A stretch of DNA of 64,000 nt from Olivibacter sitiensis DSM 17696 (GTDB lineage: Bacteria > Bacteroidota > Bacteroidia > Sphingobacteriales > Sphingobacteriaceae): contig NZ_ATZA01000012.1 in the NCBI RefSeq assembly GCF_000427965.1, forward strand, positions 60,863 through 124,862. Reading direction: 5' to 3'. How positions within the stretch are numbered: the first letter of the stretch is position 1; each line of letters begins with the position of its first letter. The notes beneath the pieces are model-generated. The model was not told the DNA's origin and did no database searches. It worked only from the letters and a program-made list of their open reading frames with translations. Both the position numbers and the translations under genes were made by a program. Shown one piece after another: positions 8,142-18,568 of the stretch.

Positions 8142-9098
8142 GTGGAAGGAACAAAGCTAAAAAGATTGATAGAACGCTACCGAAAAGGCAAGGCCAACGC
8201 AGCCGAGCGCTTAGTGGTAGACTGGTGGTACAGTTCCTTGCTGGAAAAAAGTGAGCAACATGAAGAACTAGCCGAGCAGGTAGACATGGTTGCTTTTCAG
8301 GAAGAGATTATCCAGCGGGCACATGAACGACCGAAAACAGTGGCATGGTATCGAAAAACTTGGCTGCGCCCCGTGGCCGCCGCGGGGCTATTCTGTTGTT
8401 TGTCACTTACCTGGCTGCTGCTACGGCATGACAATACTTCCCATCATCAGGCAGCGGATGCAACTTATACGGTAGTAGAGACCGGCATCAGGCAGGTAAA
8501 GCTACTCAAGTTGCCCGATAGCAGTATCGTCTATCTCAATGCCAATTCGCGCTTAAAAATACCTGCCGAATTCGATAAGACACATAGGGATCTTCAGTTG
8601 GAAGGAGAAGCTTTTTTTGAGGTGGCTTCTGATCCCTCTCTCCCTTTTCGCATAGCAGCAGATAGCCTACAGGTAGTGGTGCTAGGTACCAAGTTTAATG
8701 TGCAGTCCTACAAAAATTTGGATAATATCCGCGTGCAGGTTATCGAGGGAAGGGTGCAGGTGAACCGTGGAGCCAAGCAGTTGGCACTCTTGGGACAGCA
8801 GGAGCAAATGGAATACAATAGGCAAACGGAGCTTGCCTTTACAGGTCGGTCATCGGCCGTCCCTAACACATGGACAAGGGGTGTCTTGGTATTAGATCGG
8901 GCCAGCTTTGGTGAAGTGGGTCAGGCTATGTACAACCTTTATGGAATACAGCTTAGGAGCAGCGATAGTGCCGTGTTGAACAGAAAATACAATTTCACCA
9001 TCCGTTCCATCAGAACGCTGGGGCAGACATTGGAACAATTAACCGAATTAATCAACAAACAGTACAAAAAGGAGGGAGACGAGATTATTCTCTATTAA
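8142..9098 (+). CDS. FecR-family anti-sigma factor
   Basis: A 318-residue inner-membrane regulator. The N-terminal cytoplasmic part (about 1-85, beginning KLKRLIERYRKGKANAAE) would hold the sigma factor. One transmembrane helix lies at about 88-105, the FecR domain at about 115-205 (PDSSIVYLNANSRLKIPAEF, GEAFFEVA, GTKFNVQSY), and a C-terminal DUF4974 domain (RKYNFTIRSI) contacts the receptor. The start is a GTG at 8142, which places the family's conserved N-terminal residues at the right distance. It sits 78 bp after its sigma factor and before the receptor it should sense. Confidence 0.9.
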   Translation: MEGTKLKRLIERYRKGKANAAERLVVDWWYSSLLEKSEQHEELAEQVDMVAFQEEIIQRAHERPKTVAWYRKTWLRPVAAAGLFCCLSLTWLLLRHDNTSHHQAADATYTVVETGIRQVKLLKLPDSSIVYLNANSRLKIPAEFDKTHRDLQLEGEAFFEVASDPSLPFRIAADSLQVVVLGTKFNVQSYKNLDNIRVQVIEGRVQVNRGAKQLALLGQQEQMEYNRQTELAFTGRSSAVPNTWTRGVLVLDRASFGEVGQAMYNLYGIQLRSSDSAVLNRKYNFTIRSIRTLGQTLEQLTELINKQYKKEGDEIILY

Positions 9099-9127
9099 AA
9101 TTAAAGGAAATATTTTTTGAAACAGAA

Positions 9128-9152
9128 CAGGCCATGCACAGTGCATGACCTG
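9128..9152. repeat. Short hairpin after fecR
   Basis: Twelve-base arms with one mismatch (9128-9139 and 9141-9152) surround a single base; a real RNA would need a wider loop. No T-run follows, so it is more likely a protein-binding palindrome or processing site than a terminator. Confidence 0.4.
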
Positions 9153-9383
9153 ATCGAAAAATGGCTAAGGCAACAGATTAAGATTGGACCCTTATTACTG
9201 CCTTGTCCACATTGGTTTTTATTAACATAATTTATTCACCAATGCGCCAAACTTAGATAAATTCCTTCTGCTAAGCAATAAAAATTGCTTTGAATAGATG
9301 GGGAATTTATCGATATCTCCGCTGCTATTGAAAACTTTTTAAGCGGAAATGTAGTGAATATTGGCGCTATCGCAATACGATTA

Positions 9384-12300
9384 ATGATGGATTTTTTACC
9401 GCATTGGAAGTGGTATATGAAAATTTCAAGTATACTTTTGGTCACTTTCGCCTTGACGGCACAGATGTTGCACGCAAGCTCAACAACGGCACAGGTTTTG
9501 GAACGGCGCGTCACCGCGGCCTACCACAACAAAAATTTGCACGATGTCATACTGGATATCCAGAAAAAGGCTATGGTGGACTTTGCCTTTACCACGGACC
9601 TGGGCCTAAGTCAAATAGAAGTGCGCCGAGCTCGTTTCTCCGACGATAAGTTGCAGGATGTGCTGCGCACGCTACTCGAAGGGAAAGGTCTGGGCTTTTT
9701 AGAAAAAGACGGAGTGGTACTGTTGTCCAGAAGTCAGCAGCTCGGCCGGGTCACCGGACAGGTTACCAACGAAAAAGGAGAACCTTTGCCTGGAGCAAGT
9801 GTCAAGGTGTTGGAAATCAATCGTATGGTAGCCGCTGACAAGGATGGAAGATACGATATAACCCTTGCTCCGGGCACTTATACGGTGGAAGTGCGCTTCG
9901 TTTCATTTGTGTCCCAGCGAAGGGATGTTGTGCGTGTAGAGGAAAGAAAAACAACCTCCGTTGATATCGTACTGAAAGAAGCGATGGATTCGCTAAATGA
10001 AGTAGTAGTAACCGCATTGGGCATAAAAAGAGCGGAAAAGTCACTAGGATATGCCACCATGTCATTGGCTAACAAGGAATTAACGGATGTAAGGACAAAC
10101 AATTGGGTAAATGCATTGAGCGGAAAAGTAGCTGGACTTACAATAACTGGAGCTGGAACGGGGCCGATGGGTTCATCCCGTATCACGCTTCGTGGCGAGA
10201 ATTCGTTGAATCTGAACAACAACCAGGCTTTAATCGTAGTAGACGGCGTGCCCATAAGTACTCGGTTGGTCAGTACAGGATTCAGTTCCCATCTTTCTGA
10301 CGACAACCCCGTAGACTATGGGTCGCATGCTTCGGACATCAATCCTGAGGATGTTGAAAGCATCAACATATTGAAAGGGCCAGCGGCAGCGGCATTATAC
10401 GGTACAAGGGCTGCGGCTGGGGCGATCATCATAACTACCAAATCGGGCAAGAAAACGGATGGCCTAGGTATCACTTACAATCTGAACACAAGTATTGATC
10501 AGATCAACCGTTGGCCAGATTATCAGTTTGAGTATGGAGAGGGCCGAACACAGGAGTATTATTCCTAAGGCGATAGTCCGGATGGGGCAAATACAAGTAT
10601 GGCAGCAGGAGGAGGCCGCTCATGGGGGCCTAAATATGCCGGTCAGATGTACTTTCAGTATAATCCCGATGCTCCAGATGGTATGCCTACCGAACGTACA
10701 CTGTGGCAACCCTATAGTGACGCTTACTCCGGATATTTCCGGACTGGCAGCAACATCAGCAACAATGTGTCCATCATGGGCGGTAATGATAACGGAAATG
10801 CGAGGTTGTCCTTTACCCATTTGAAAAATGAGTGGATTATTCCCAATACGGGGTTTGAAAGGTTTAATGTTTCCCTCTCGGCATCGCAAAAGATAGCAGA
10901 CAAGTTGACTATTTCCGGAAATGTAAACTATAATAACAAAAGCAGCGACAACCTACCTGCCGCCGGATATAACAACCAGACATTGATGTATTTCCTGATT
11001 ATCGGGACGACAACGAATGTCAGACCCGAATGGCACAGGAAATATTGGGAAGATGGATTGGAAGACGTTCAACAGAGGCGTCCTTTCTATCAAGGACCAG
11101 ACAACCCATACTTGGCCATGTATGAAATGTTGAACAAGCTCAGTAAAAATGGTACGTTCGGGAATATATCGGCAAATTACAAGTTCAATGATCATTTGGA
11201 CCTCACGATCAGAACTGCCTTGGACATATCCTATGAAAAACGGTCGCAACAAAGACCTTTCAGCATGACAAAGTTTCCACGGGGTATGTATCGTACGCAG
11301 GATATATTCATGTACGAAAATAACAATGACGCGTTATTGTCTTACAAGAATGAATCTCAAGATTGGCGATATAGCCTTTCTGTTGGCGGAAACCTAATGA
11401 CACAGTCTTATGATTTCGACGGCATGTATGCCGATCAATTGAATCAACCAGGTATATATCAAATATCGAACAGCCTTGATCCAGCAGTTGCAGATCCGCA
11501 ACGTTATGTTAAATCTATCAATAGCGTCTACGGAATGGGGCAGATATCCTATAAAGATCGGGTTTTTGTAGATGTCACGGGAAGAAACGATTGGTCCAGT
11601 ACCCTGCCCAAGCACAATAATTCGTTTTTCTATCCTTCGGTAAATACAAGCTTAATTTTGAGTGAAATGCTTGATTTGGGCAAATTGGACTATGCCAAAC
11701 TGCGCTTGTCTTGGGCACAGGTAGGAAATGATACAGACCCCTATCAAACCAGTAAGTACTACAACAGCATATATGGCAATGGTTTTACCAACCCAAGCAC
11801 TTTGTACAACGCGGATCTCAAGCCCGAAATAACGACAAGTTATGAAGTGGGTACGGAAATCAGGTTTTGGCAAAGTCGAGTAATCGCCGATGTCACCGTA
11901 TACAGCAATAACAGCAAGAATCAAATCATTGCCATTCCCATAGACCCAACCGCTAGCTATGCTAGCAAGATGGTCAATGCCGGACTGATCAATAGCCGGG
12001 GTTTGGAAATAAGTTCTACCATTAAGCCATTGATAGGCAAATTTAAGTGGGAAACGACGCTTACTTGGTCTGCCAATAGAAGTTATGTTCGCGAGCTCGC
12101 CCCAAGGGTGGATAGCCAGATTATCTTTTCGAGGGGAGATGATGTGTCCATTGAAGCTAGGGTTGGAGGCAGAATGGGAGATATATATGGCAAGGGCTTT
12201 GAACGTTCGCCCGATGGACAGATCGTCTATTCGTCCGCGGGTGTACCCGCGCCTTTGGATCCCATAGCCAAAAAATGGGGGAATGTATTCCCTGATTGGA

Positions 12301-12824
12301 AAGCGGGTTGGTCGAATACTTTCGGCTACAAAGAGTTTAGATTTAGCGTACTCCTGGATGGACAAAAAGGAGGTAAAATATATTCGCTGACAAATCACAA
12401 AAACAATGAATTTGGTAATACCAAAGTGACACTACCAGGTCGCGAGGAAGGAATAATTGGCGAAGGAGTCGTGAAATTGGCAGACGGATCCTATATACCC
12501 AATACAAATCGGGTGGACGCCCGTCCATATTATGAGCAATACTATGCGAGGGCCAATGCCGAAACCAATATTTTTGATGCCTCCTTTTTAAAAATAAGGG
12601 AAGCGAGGTTGGAATATCTTTTCCCAAACAAACTGTGGAAAGGAGCTAAAATCAGGAACGTGAAACTTGCTTTTTACGGAAGAGACCTTTTCAATTTCAC
12701 GAGTTTCCCGGCTTTTGATCCCGAAGGGGGCAATTTGGACAATGCGACATTGACACCGGGCGTCGAGTTGGGGCAATATCCTTCTACTAGAAATATAGGC
12801 TTCAACCTAACCTGCAACTTTTAA
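9384..12824 (+). pseudogene. SusC/RagA-family TonB-dependent receptor with in-frame stop
   Basis: Both halves belong to a single reading frame of 1147 codons interrupted by a TAA at 10566-10568 (codon 395). The first half has a signal peptide (MKISSILLVTFALTAQMLHA), an STN domain, a carboxypeptidase-regulatory-like domain (VTGQVTNEKGEPLPGASVKV), the LNEVVVTALG signature and the plug. The second half is the beta-barrel, ending FNLTCNF. The stop follows QEYYS, where relatives typically have Tyr before Gly-Asp, so one base change (TAT or TAC to TAA) explains it. A sequencing error or readthrough would restore the gene. The ATG at 9384 (or 9387) is preferred over the GTG at 9354. Sigma and FecR genes precede it and a SusD-like partner follows by 4 bp. 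Confidence 0.85.
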
Positions 12825-12827
12825 AAC

Positions 12828-14318
12828 ATGGAAAAGAACATTAAATATTATAAAACGAAATTACTGCTTTGTTTTTCGTTGGTTTGTATTTTGCTCGTTA
12901 CATCTTGTACGAAAGATTTCGAGGTATTGAACGAGGATCCCATTAGACCGGGCAAGGTAAACCCCGGCAATATGCTTGGGCAACTCGAATATCGATTGGT
13001 CAATTCTACTATTTCCACTTCTAAGCAGTTCACACACGAATTGATGCAGGTGACTGCGCCCAGAGAGAGTGCCAGCGGGGGGATACATCGATATGAGGTG
13101 TTGCCAGGCAACGGTTCGGCGGTATGGAATGATCTTTATGCGCGTATGGCGGATCTTTATGATCTGGAAAGTATCGCCAAGGACGAACATCCCAATTATA
13201 CAGCTATCGCTATGATACTCAAGGCATGGGCATTCTCCATTCTCACAGATGCGTTTGGTCCCGCTCCCTTTTCAGAAGCAGCCAGGGCTGAAGAAAATAT
13301 CGTAGCACCTGCCTTTGATCAACAAAAGGAAATCTACCTTGGACTATTGGAAATGCTTGATCAGGCCAATTTACTCATTAATGAGGAAGATGGATTGCCC
13401 TTTAGCGGTGATATTATTTATGGCTCTGATCAGGCATCCATGTTGAAATGGCGGAAACTGGCTAATTCGTTGAGATTGAGATTGCTCCTGCGTATAATTA
13501 ATCGGGATGGAGAAGTGGCCGTAAGTAGTGAAATAGAGCGAATGCTGAGCGATAAACAGACTTTCCCTGTGTTTGAATCCAACCAGGATGAGGCAATATT
13601 GAAGTATACGGGAGTCTATCCATATTACAACCCTTATTACAATGCTCGCACCCTAGATTGGCGACAGGGCGATTATTACACTTCCTTTTTCCTGGATAAG
13701 ATGCTCTCTACGGGAGATCCCCGACTGACCGTTTGGGCTACTACGGTCAATGAAGACGGAAAGCTGATCTACAGGGGAATACAAAGTGGTTACACATCGG
13801 ACGTGGCCTATACGGTCGACAGGAATTCGAGTTACAACGATAATTTAAAAACCACGCCTATATTGGGTATTATCATGACTTATGCAGAGCTGGAATTTAT
13901 AAAGGCAGAGTTGGCTTTGAGAGGTTTTAATACAGGAGGCTCCGCACAACACCATTATGAAATGGGGATAAAGGGTTCTATGAGCCAGTGGCAAGTTAGT
14001 GTAGGCCAATCTTTTGTAGAGCAAGATGGCATTCGTTATGACGAGACGGCAAGCTTTGAAAATCAATTGGAACAGATTATAACACAGAAGTATTATGCTT
14101 ATTTCTTTATGGACATGCAATCTTGGTTTGAGAAAAGGAGAACGGGATATCCTATCTTGCCGAGAGGACAAGGTATCCCTGTGGAGAATACGTTCCCCTC
14201 AAGATTGGTATATCCCACCTATTTACAATCGCTTAATGCTTCCAATTTGCGGCAAGCTATCGAATCGTTAGGTGGATCGGACAACAGCTCAGTTCAGGGT
14301 TGGTGGGAGAAAAGATAA
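12828..14318 (+). CDS. SusD/RagB-like nutrient-binding lipoprotein
   Basis: A 496-residue surface lipoprotein with a signal peptide and lipobox LVTSC (Cys at about residue 27). It belongs to the second SusD-like family rather than classical SusD: the mature part starts FEVLNEDPIRPGKVNPG and contains MILKAWAFSILTDAFGPAPF, the conserved helix MLKWRKLANSLRLRLLLRI, and a C-terminal YAYFFMDMQSWFEKRRTGYP. It starts 4 bp after the interrupted susC and should form its lid. With its receptor broken it may be without function unless the stop is read through. Confidence 0.88.
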   Translation: MEKNIKYYKTKLLLCFSLVCILLVTSCTKDFEVLNEDPIRPGKVNPGNMLGQLEYRLVNSTISTSKQFTHELMQVTAPRESASGGIHRYEVLPGNGSAVWNDLYARMADLYDLESIAKDEHPNYTAIAMILKAWAFSILTDAFGPAPFSEAARAEENIVAPAFDQQKEIYLGLLEMLDQANLLINEEDGLPFSGDIIYGSDQASMLKWRKLANSLRLRLLLRIINRDGEVAVSSEIERMLSDKQTFPVFESNQDEAILKYTGVYPYYNPYYNARTLDWRQGDYYTSFFLDKMLSTGDPRLTVWATTVNEDGKLIYRGIQSGYTSDVAYTVDRNSSYNDNLKTTPILGIIMTYAELEFIKAELALRGFNTGGSAQHHYEMGIKGSMSQWQVSVGQSFVEQDGIRYDETASFENQLEQIITQKYYAYFFMDMQSWFEKRRTGYPILPRGQGIPVENTFPSRLVYPTYLQSLNASNLRQAIESLGGSDNSSVQGWWEKR

Positions 14319-14331
14319 AAATTGAATAAAT

Positions 14332-15132
14332 ATGGAAATAAAAAATTGTATAGTGGCAGTTTGTTTTCTCTGCATCCCTTTTGCGCTAAAGGCGCAAGTT
14401 CGCAACGTGGAGGAAATCACTGTGTCAGAAGCGAAACAAGGAGTGGCGGTGGATAGTCAGTACTTCTATGTGGTTAATAATAGCGATATTACCAAACACA
14501 GAAAAGACTCAGGTCTTCAGGTTGCGAAATGGAACGGAGAGTCTTACGGTGTGAAGCATTTAAATGGAGGTGTAGTGATCGGTAACAGGCTCTATTGCAC
14601 GAACTCCAACTATCCTAAGGTGCCGATGACGAGCTCTATCGAAATCTTTGATACAGATTCCCTTTCCCATGTGGACAGTCACAGCATAGGGATAGATTAT
14701 GGCTCTTTGACTTCTATAGACTTTAAGGACAATTCTTGGTGGGCGGTTTTTGCTCACTATAACAATGATGACGACTATAGAAGCAACAAATGGACAAGTT
14801 TAGTGAAATTTACGGAAGACTGGATAAAGACGGCGGCTTGGGTATTTCCAGATACGTTGATCAAACAGTTTGGTGATATGAGCTGTTCTGGGGCTCTTTG
14901 GGGAACCGATGGGAACCTATATTTGACGGGACATGACCTCAAGGAGATGTATGTTCTTCAGATACCCAAAATTGGCTCGACGCTGGACTTGCTGAGGATA
15001 ATTGACGTTCCTTTGCCTGGCCAGGGGATAGCTTTGGATAAGTCGGTTGTACCGAATGTATTCTATGGGATAAATCGGGCCAGAAGGCAAGTGATTAGAT
15101 TCAGTTTGGATGAAGCAGCTATCATGAAATGA
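14332..15132 (+). CDS. Secreted beta-propeller-like protein of unknown function
   Basis: A 266-residue protein with a signal peptide ending ALKAQ. The mature chain has repeated short beta-rich units (QGVAVDSQYFYVVNN, GVVIGNRLYCTNSN, GNLYLTGHD, QGIALDKSVVPNVFYGINR) suggesting a propeller of the quinoprotein/NHL kind. It lies 13 bp after the SusD-like gene in the same operon. I cannot name a catalytic function. It could bind or process the substrate of the SusCD pair, or be a lactonase-like enzyme, but no diagnostic residues are visible. Confidence 0.7.
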   Translation: MEIKNCIVAVCFLCIPFALKAQVRNVEEITVSEAKQGVAVDSQYFYVVNNSDITKHRKDSGLQVAKWNGESYGVKHLNGGVVIGNRLYCTNSNYPKVPMTSSIEIFDTDSLSHVDSHSIGIDYGSLTSIDFKDNSWWAVFAHYNNDDDYRSNKWTSLVKFTEDWIKTAAWVFPDTLIKQFGDMSCSGALWGTDGNLYLTGHDLKEMYVLQIPKIGSTLDLLRIIDVPLPGQGIALDKSVVPNVFYGINRARRQVIRFSLDEAAIMK

Positions 15133-15162
15133 ATCAACCAGAAAATTCAAAAGACTGCTTTT

Positions 15163-15372
15163 ATGCTTAAAATGAGTGATTTGCCAATAGATGCAAGGTA
15201 CACTAGGACTACCCGCATGTATCTTACAAGTCAAGACGGTCGTATTGACTTCGTAAATCTTATAGGTGCTACAAATGTATTTGGTGGCACCTATCGGGAA
15301 GATAACCTATATTTTCCAATTGCTATACAAGAGCTGCAGCGTAATCCTTCTTTAAATAAATCGCCACTTTAA
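15163..15372 (+). pseudogene. C-terminal remnant of a SusD-family gene
   Basis: The frame ends YREDNLYFPIAIQELQRN followed by PSLNKSPL. This is the hallmark C-terminus of SusD proteins (YLFPIPxxExxxNPxLxQNPGY) with a degraded last stretch. Nothing upstream resembles the SusD core, and the preceding gene is unrelated. It is a leftover of another SusCD pair deleted from this site, and translation from the ATG at 15163 is not expected to matter. Confidence 0.6.
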
Positions 15373-15428
15373 GTCTTCATATTTTGATTAATTTAGCGCA
15401 TTTTTACCTGAATAAACGCCAAACCCTT

Positions 15429-15460
15429 GCCGTAACTTTTCACTTGAGAAAAGTTACGGC
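15429..15460. repeat. 13-bp perfect hairpin between the second SusCD operon and the next gene
   Basis: Arms at 15429-15441 and 15448-15460 are perfect inverted copies with a 6-base loop. The sequence after the stem is not T-rich, so termination would be weak; it may work as a processing or regulator site. Confidence 0.5.
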
Positions 15461-15595
15461 ATGTGTTAGCATGTTGAGTATTGATTTTTGGACAGCGCCG
15501 TAATTTGTTTTGGAGTTTATATTATTTTTGAATAATGGCTTTCAGACCACCATTTGTCAAATTCAATGCAATTATCTAAGTACTGAATAAATAAA

Positions 15596-16597
15596 ATGGA
15601 CAGAAGGAAATTTTTAGGAGCTACCACACTCGTATCTACTGGTGTAATTGCGATGTCGGTGGGCAACAAGACCATTCCGCAATATGTTGTTGACGCAAAC
15701 TATTCGCTTACTAACAACCAAATTCGCTTTTACGACAGGGCATTTTCCAAGTCGGCGAGGGTCATTTTTATAGCAGATACCCATCTTTGGCAAAGTGATG
15801 AACGGGAGGAACCTTATCGCAAATATAGCAGTCGGATGGCTCAAGCATACAACCAAACGGTGCATTTCCAGACAGGTAATCCGACCTCTCCGATGGCCGC
15901 ATTTGAAGAGACGCTTCAATATGCAGTAAGGGAGAAAGCAGATTTGCTGGTGTTGGGGGGTGATATCTTCAGTTATCCGTCCGAGGCGGCCATAGATTGG
16001 GTCTGTGGTAAGTTGGAGCTTGCTGGAATTCCCTTTGTGTATACCGCGGGAAACCACGACTGGCACTATGAGGGAATGGAGGGAAGTATAGACCAGTTGC
16101 GCAAAAAATGGTCACAGCGTAGGCTCCGCCCGCTTTATGGTCCCCACGACCCGCTAATGGCTTGTTTGGACCTAAACGGGATTCGTTTCATTGTCATCGA
16201 CAACTCAACGTATGGTATTTTGCCTGAACAACTGGCTTTTTTTAATGAAAAGTCACAGGTGGCAATGCCAATAGTCCTGGTTCTACATATTCCCTTGTAT
16301 GCACAAGGTAGAGAGGTTGCCTTTGGATGTGGCCACCCCGATTGGCGAGCGGCAACCGACAAGTTGTACGAGATAGAAAGAAGGCCGCGATGGCCTGTGG
16401 AGGGACATACGAAAACAACGATGGAATTTAGAGCTAAAGTGTTTGCCACATCCAATATGTTGGCGATATTTGCCGGCCATATTCATGCGCCTTCGTTGGA
16501 TCTAGTCAGTGGTGTCCCCCAATTTGTTGCTCCACCCAATTTAAATGGTGGCTTTTTAGATATTCATTTTCTTGAGAATATCCATGACAAGCTATAG
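15596..16597 (+). CDS. Tat-exported calcineurin-like metallophosphoesterase
   Basis: A 333-residue protein whose N-terminus (MDRRKFLGATTLVSTG) has a twin-arginine motif followed by a hydrophobic stretch, so export in folded form is likely. The five phosphoesterase motifs are complete: FIADTH, GGDIFS, AGNHDW, VLHIPLY and AGHIHAP. It is not closely similar to the enzyme at 5884 and has its own leader after a hairpin. Together with the SusCD loci it points to extracytoplasmic breakdown of phosphate esters; the specific substrate is unknown. Confidence 0.85.
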   Translation: MDRRKFLGATTLVSTGVIAMSVGNKTIPQYVVDANYSLTNNQIRFYDRAFSKSARVIFIADTHLWQSDEREEPYRKYSSRMAQAYNQTVHFQTGNPTSPMAAFEETLQYAVREKADLLVLGGDIFSYPSEAAIDWVCGKLELAGIPFVYTAGNHDWHYEGMEGSIDQLRKKWSQRRLRPLYGPHDPLMACLDLNGIRFIVIDNSTYGILPEQLAFFNEKSQVAMPIVLVLHIPLYAQGREVAFGCGHPDWRAATDKLYEIERRPRWPVEGHTKTTMEFRAKVFATSNMLAIFAGHIHAPSLDLVSGVPQFVAPPNLNGGFLDIHFLENIHDKL

Positions 16598-16766
16598 AAT
16601 AATATTAGCCCTACTTACAATCCTACAGGTCAAAATGTACCATCTTGACTTCGTCAATCTTAATAGCTAATACTTTCTGTTAGTGATGAGGAAAGGAACA
16701 CTGTTGGATCAATTCAAATAAGTGGCGTTCAGTAGATCATTATGTCCCCAACTCTTTTTGAGTATG

Positions 16767-17738
16767 TTAATTGTTTTTTCTTTTTATCAGCATTGGTATT
16801 GCTTTTATGTATAGCAGTTCAAAGAAAATTTCAACGATGGTTTGAGTTACTATGACCACCGCTACCAACTGGTTTTGTGGGGTAGGCAAAGAAAGGGCAA
16901 GTGGTAATACCACCAATGAGTTTCTTGTGCTTGTTGAAAATGCCACGGCTCTAGCGCTATAAAAATTGACTTTAAACATTCTTGCAGAGAGCAGGCCAAT
17001 CAGGGGAGCGCATAAGGCAAATGCAATATAGATCGGCAAAACAGTAAAAATCGGTTCGGGGTTGTTGTGCAATGTCGAAATTTGTGAAGCAATAACTACA
17101 AAAAACGTAAATGCCATAAATGGGACAGGCAGCCAACCTGAAAAGTCCATCAGTGCTTTTCCCGTTTTGCTGTTTGACGTCGAAGCCATTTGCGTAACGA
17201 TTGAAAGTAGAAAAGGAATAGCAATCAAAAAAGCAAATGCTTTTATAAACGGAGTTACCTCAATGATGCCGATGGTTTCTTTTCCCAGAAATATCCATAG
17301 GAACAGAGGTAATAAAAGCATCTGAAAAATGAACAATAAAGGGGTAGCCGCCAAAACCGCTTGAGAATCTCCTTTTCCCAAATGCGAGAAAACGATGACA
17401 TAGTCAATACAAGGAGTAAGCAATACTAAAAGAACGCCGATGCTTATTACAGGACTTATGGGAAATAGGTTTACCAAAAGCCAGACAAAGAGGGGTATTA
17501 GGATAAAATTCCCGACTAAAAGTGCCTTGAAAAACGAACGGTTTTGAAATGCTTTTTTAAGTTCTAAAAAGGGAATTTGGCAAAACATACTGTAAAGTAA
17601 AATGCCGATGATGGGTTCAATGGCATATTCAAGTACGTTACTGTTGTTCCAGTTCAAACCAATAATGACACTTATCAGGAGCGTGACTATGTAAATGCCT
17701 ATCTGTTTTTCTTCGAGCCAAACTTTCGCTAGGGGCAT
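16767..17738 (-). CDS. ACR3/bile-acid-symporter-like transporter (arsenite efflux type)
   Basis: A 323-residue integral membrane protein with about ten hydrophobic segments. The segment LVLLTPCIDYVIVFSHLG matches the conserved region of ACR3 arsenite exporters, including the membrane Cys needed for activity, and FSTSTRNSLVVLPLALSLP matches the second conserved repeat. ACR3 proteins expel arsenite using the proton gradient. The gene begins 12 bp after a methyltransferase gene. No arsR or arsenate reductase is visible nearby, so regulation and substrate (arsenite or a related oxyanion) stay open. Confidence 0.75.
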   Translation of the reverse strand: MPLAKVWLEEKQIGIYIVTLLISVIIGLNWNNSNVLEYAIEPIIGILLYSMFCQIPFLELKKAFQNRSFFKALLVGNFILIPLFVWLLVNLFPISPVISIGVLLVLLTPCIDYVIVFSHLGKGDSQAVLAATPLLFIFQMLLLPLFLWIFLGKETIGIIEVTPFIKAFAFLIAIPFLLSIVTQMASTSNSKTGKALMDFSGWLPVPFMAFTFFVVIASQISTLHNNPEPIFTVLPIYIAFALCAPLIGLLSARMFKVNFYSARAVAFSTSTRNSLVVLPLALSLPTPQNQLVAVVIVTQTIVEIFFELLYIKAIPMLIKRKNN

Positions 17739-17750
17739 ATCCTGTCTTGT

Positions 17751-18491
17751 TCATCGTTTTATGTTTCCTACTCGCAGCAGCAAAGGAAACGTAACTTCTT
17801 TTATTTCTTCTTTATTCCAGTATTTTCCGATTTCGTCCTGTAACTCATCAATCGGGTTGTATCCGTTCTGTTTAATAAAGTGTTTTACGGCCGACCAGGT
17901 ATTCAAGTAACCGATCAAATGATCCAGGGTCCAAGGTAGCTTATTGGCGAAATTGGGTGTTTGGATTTCTTCAAACGGGAATGGAATGGTAGCGTAGTTT
18001 TCGTCAATGTATTTTCGTTCTTTGTCCCAATACATCCCGATGACGTTTTCGTAGAAGTCTGCAATGATTTGATCAATAAGGTCGGAAATTTCTATTCTTC
18101 CGTAACCGACAACGCAGATCAAAGCATGTTCCCGAGCCGTCCGCCTCACTTCTGAATAAAATTGCTCAAAGTCGAACCAATGGATGGCTTGTGCAATGAC
18201 GATTAAGTCAAAAAACTGGTTTTCAAAATCGGTCTTTTCAGCTGGCTGGACGGTATAAGTGATATTGTCTGCCCGTAAGGCATTATTGATTTGTGGCTGG
18301 CTAATGTCTGTAGCAAAAACCTTGTCGAAAGTCTCTGCCAGCCTAATCGCGACCTGTCCGTTCCCTGTTCCGCAGTCCCAGGCATTTTGTTTGGTGGGAA
18401 CAAGCGAATTTAAATAGTCAAAAAATTCGCTTGGATAAGTCGGGCGATATTTAGCGTATTTGTCTGACTGTGCAGAAAAATTGTCTTTCAT
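17751..18491 (-). CDS. Class I SAM-dependent methyltransferase
   Basis: A 246-residue cytoplasmic methyltransferase. Motif I (AWDCGTGNGQVAIRLAE), the acidic end of strand 2 (VFATDISQPQI) and motif IV (FFDLIVIAQAIHWFD) are all visible in the first half. The HWFD segment resembles the Tam/UbiE-like group that methylates small molecules. A longer frame opens at 18611, but the ATG at 18491 gives the normal family start (MKDNFSAQSDKYAKYRPTYP) and avoids overlap with the next gene. It is followed 12 bp later by the ACR3-like transporter, so methylation of the exported compound is possible but unproven. Confidence 0.8.
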   Translation of the reverse strand: MKDNFSAQSDKYAKYRPTYPSEFFDYLNSLVPTKQNAWDCGTGNGQVAIRLAETFDKVFATDISQPQINNALRADNITYTVQPAEKTDFENQFFDLIVIAQAIHWFDFEQFYSEVRRTAREHALICVVGYGRIEISDLIDQIIADFYENVIGMYWDKERKYIDENYATIPFPFEEIQTPNFANKLPWTLDHLIGYLNTWSAVKHFIKQNGYNPIDELQDEIGKYWNKEEIKEVTFPLLLRVGNIKR

Positions 18492-18568
18492 AACGCTACA
18501 GAATTTTTTTAACGAAAGCCCGCCCCATGCTGCAGATAAACTAATAACGACACATTTTTCTGAATGCG

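Noticed and set aside
9354..9383. GTG start for the second susC
   Set aside because: The signal peptide begins properly at later ATG codons, and the extra residues are not typical of SusC.
11652..12398. 248-codon minus-strand frame inside susC
   Set aside because: Antisense shadow of the barrel region; no promoter, ribosome site or recognisable domain.
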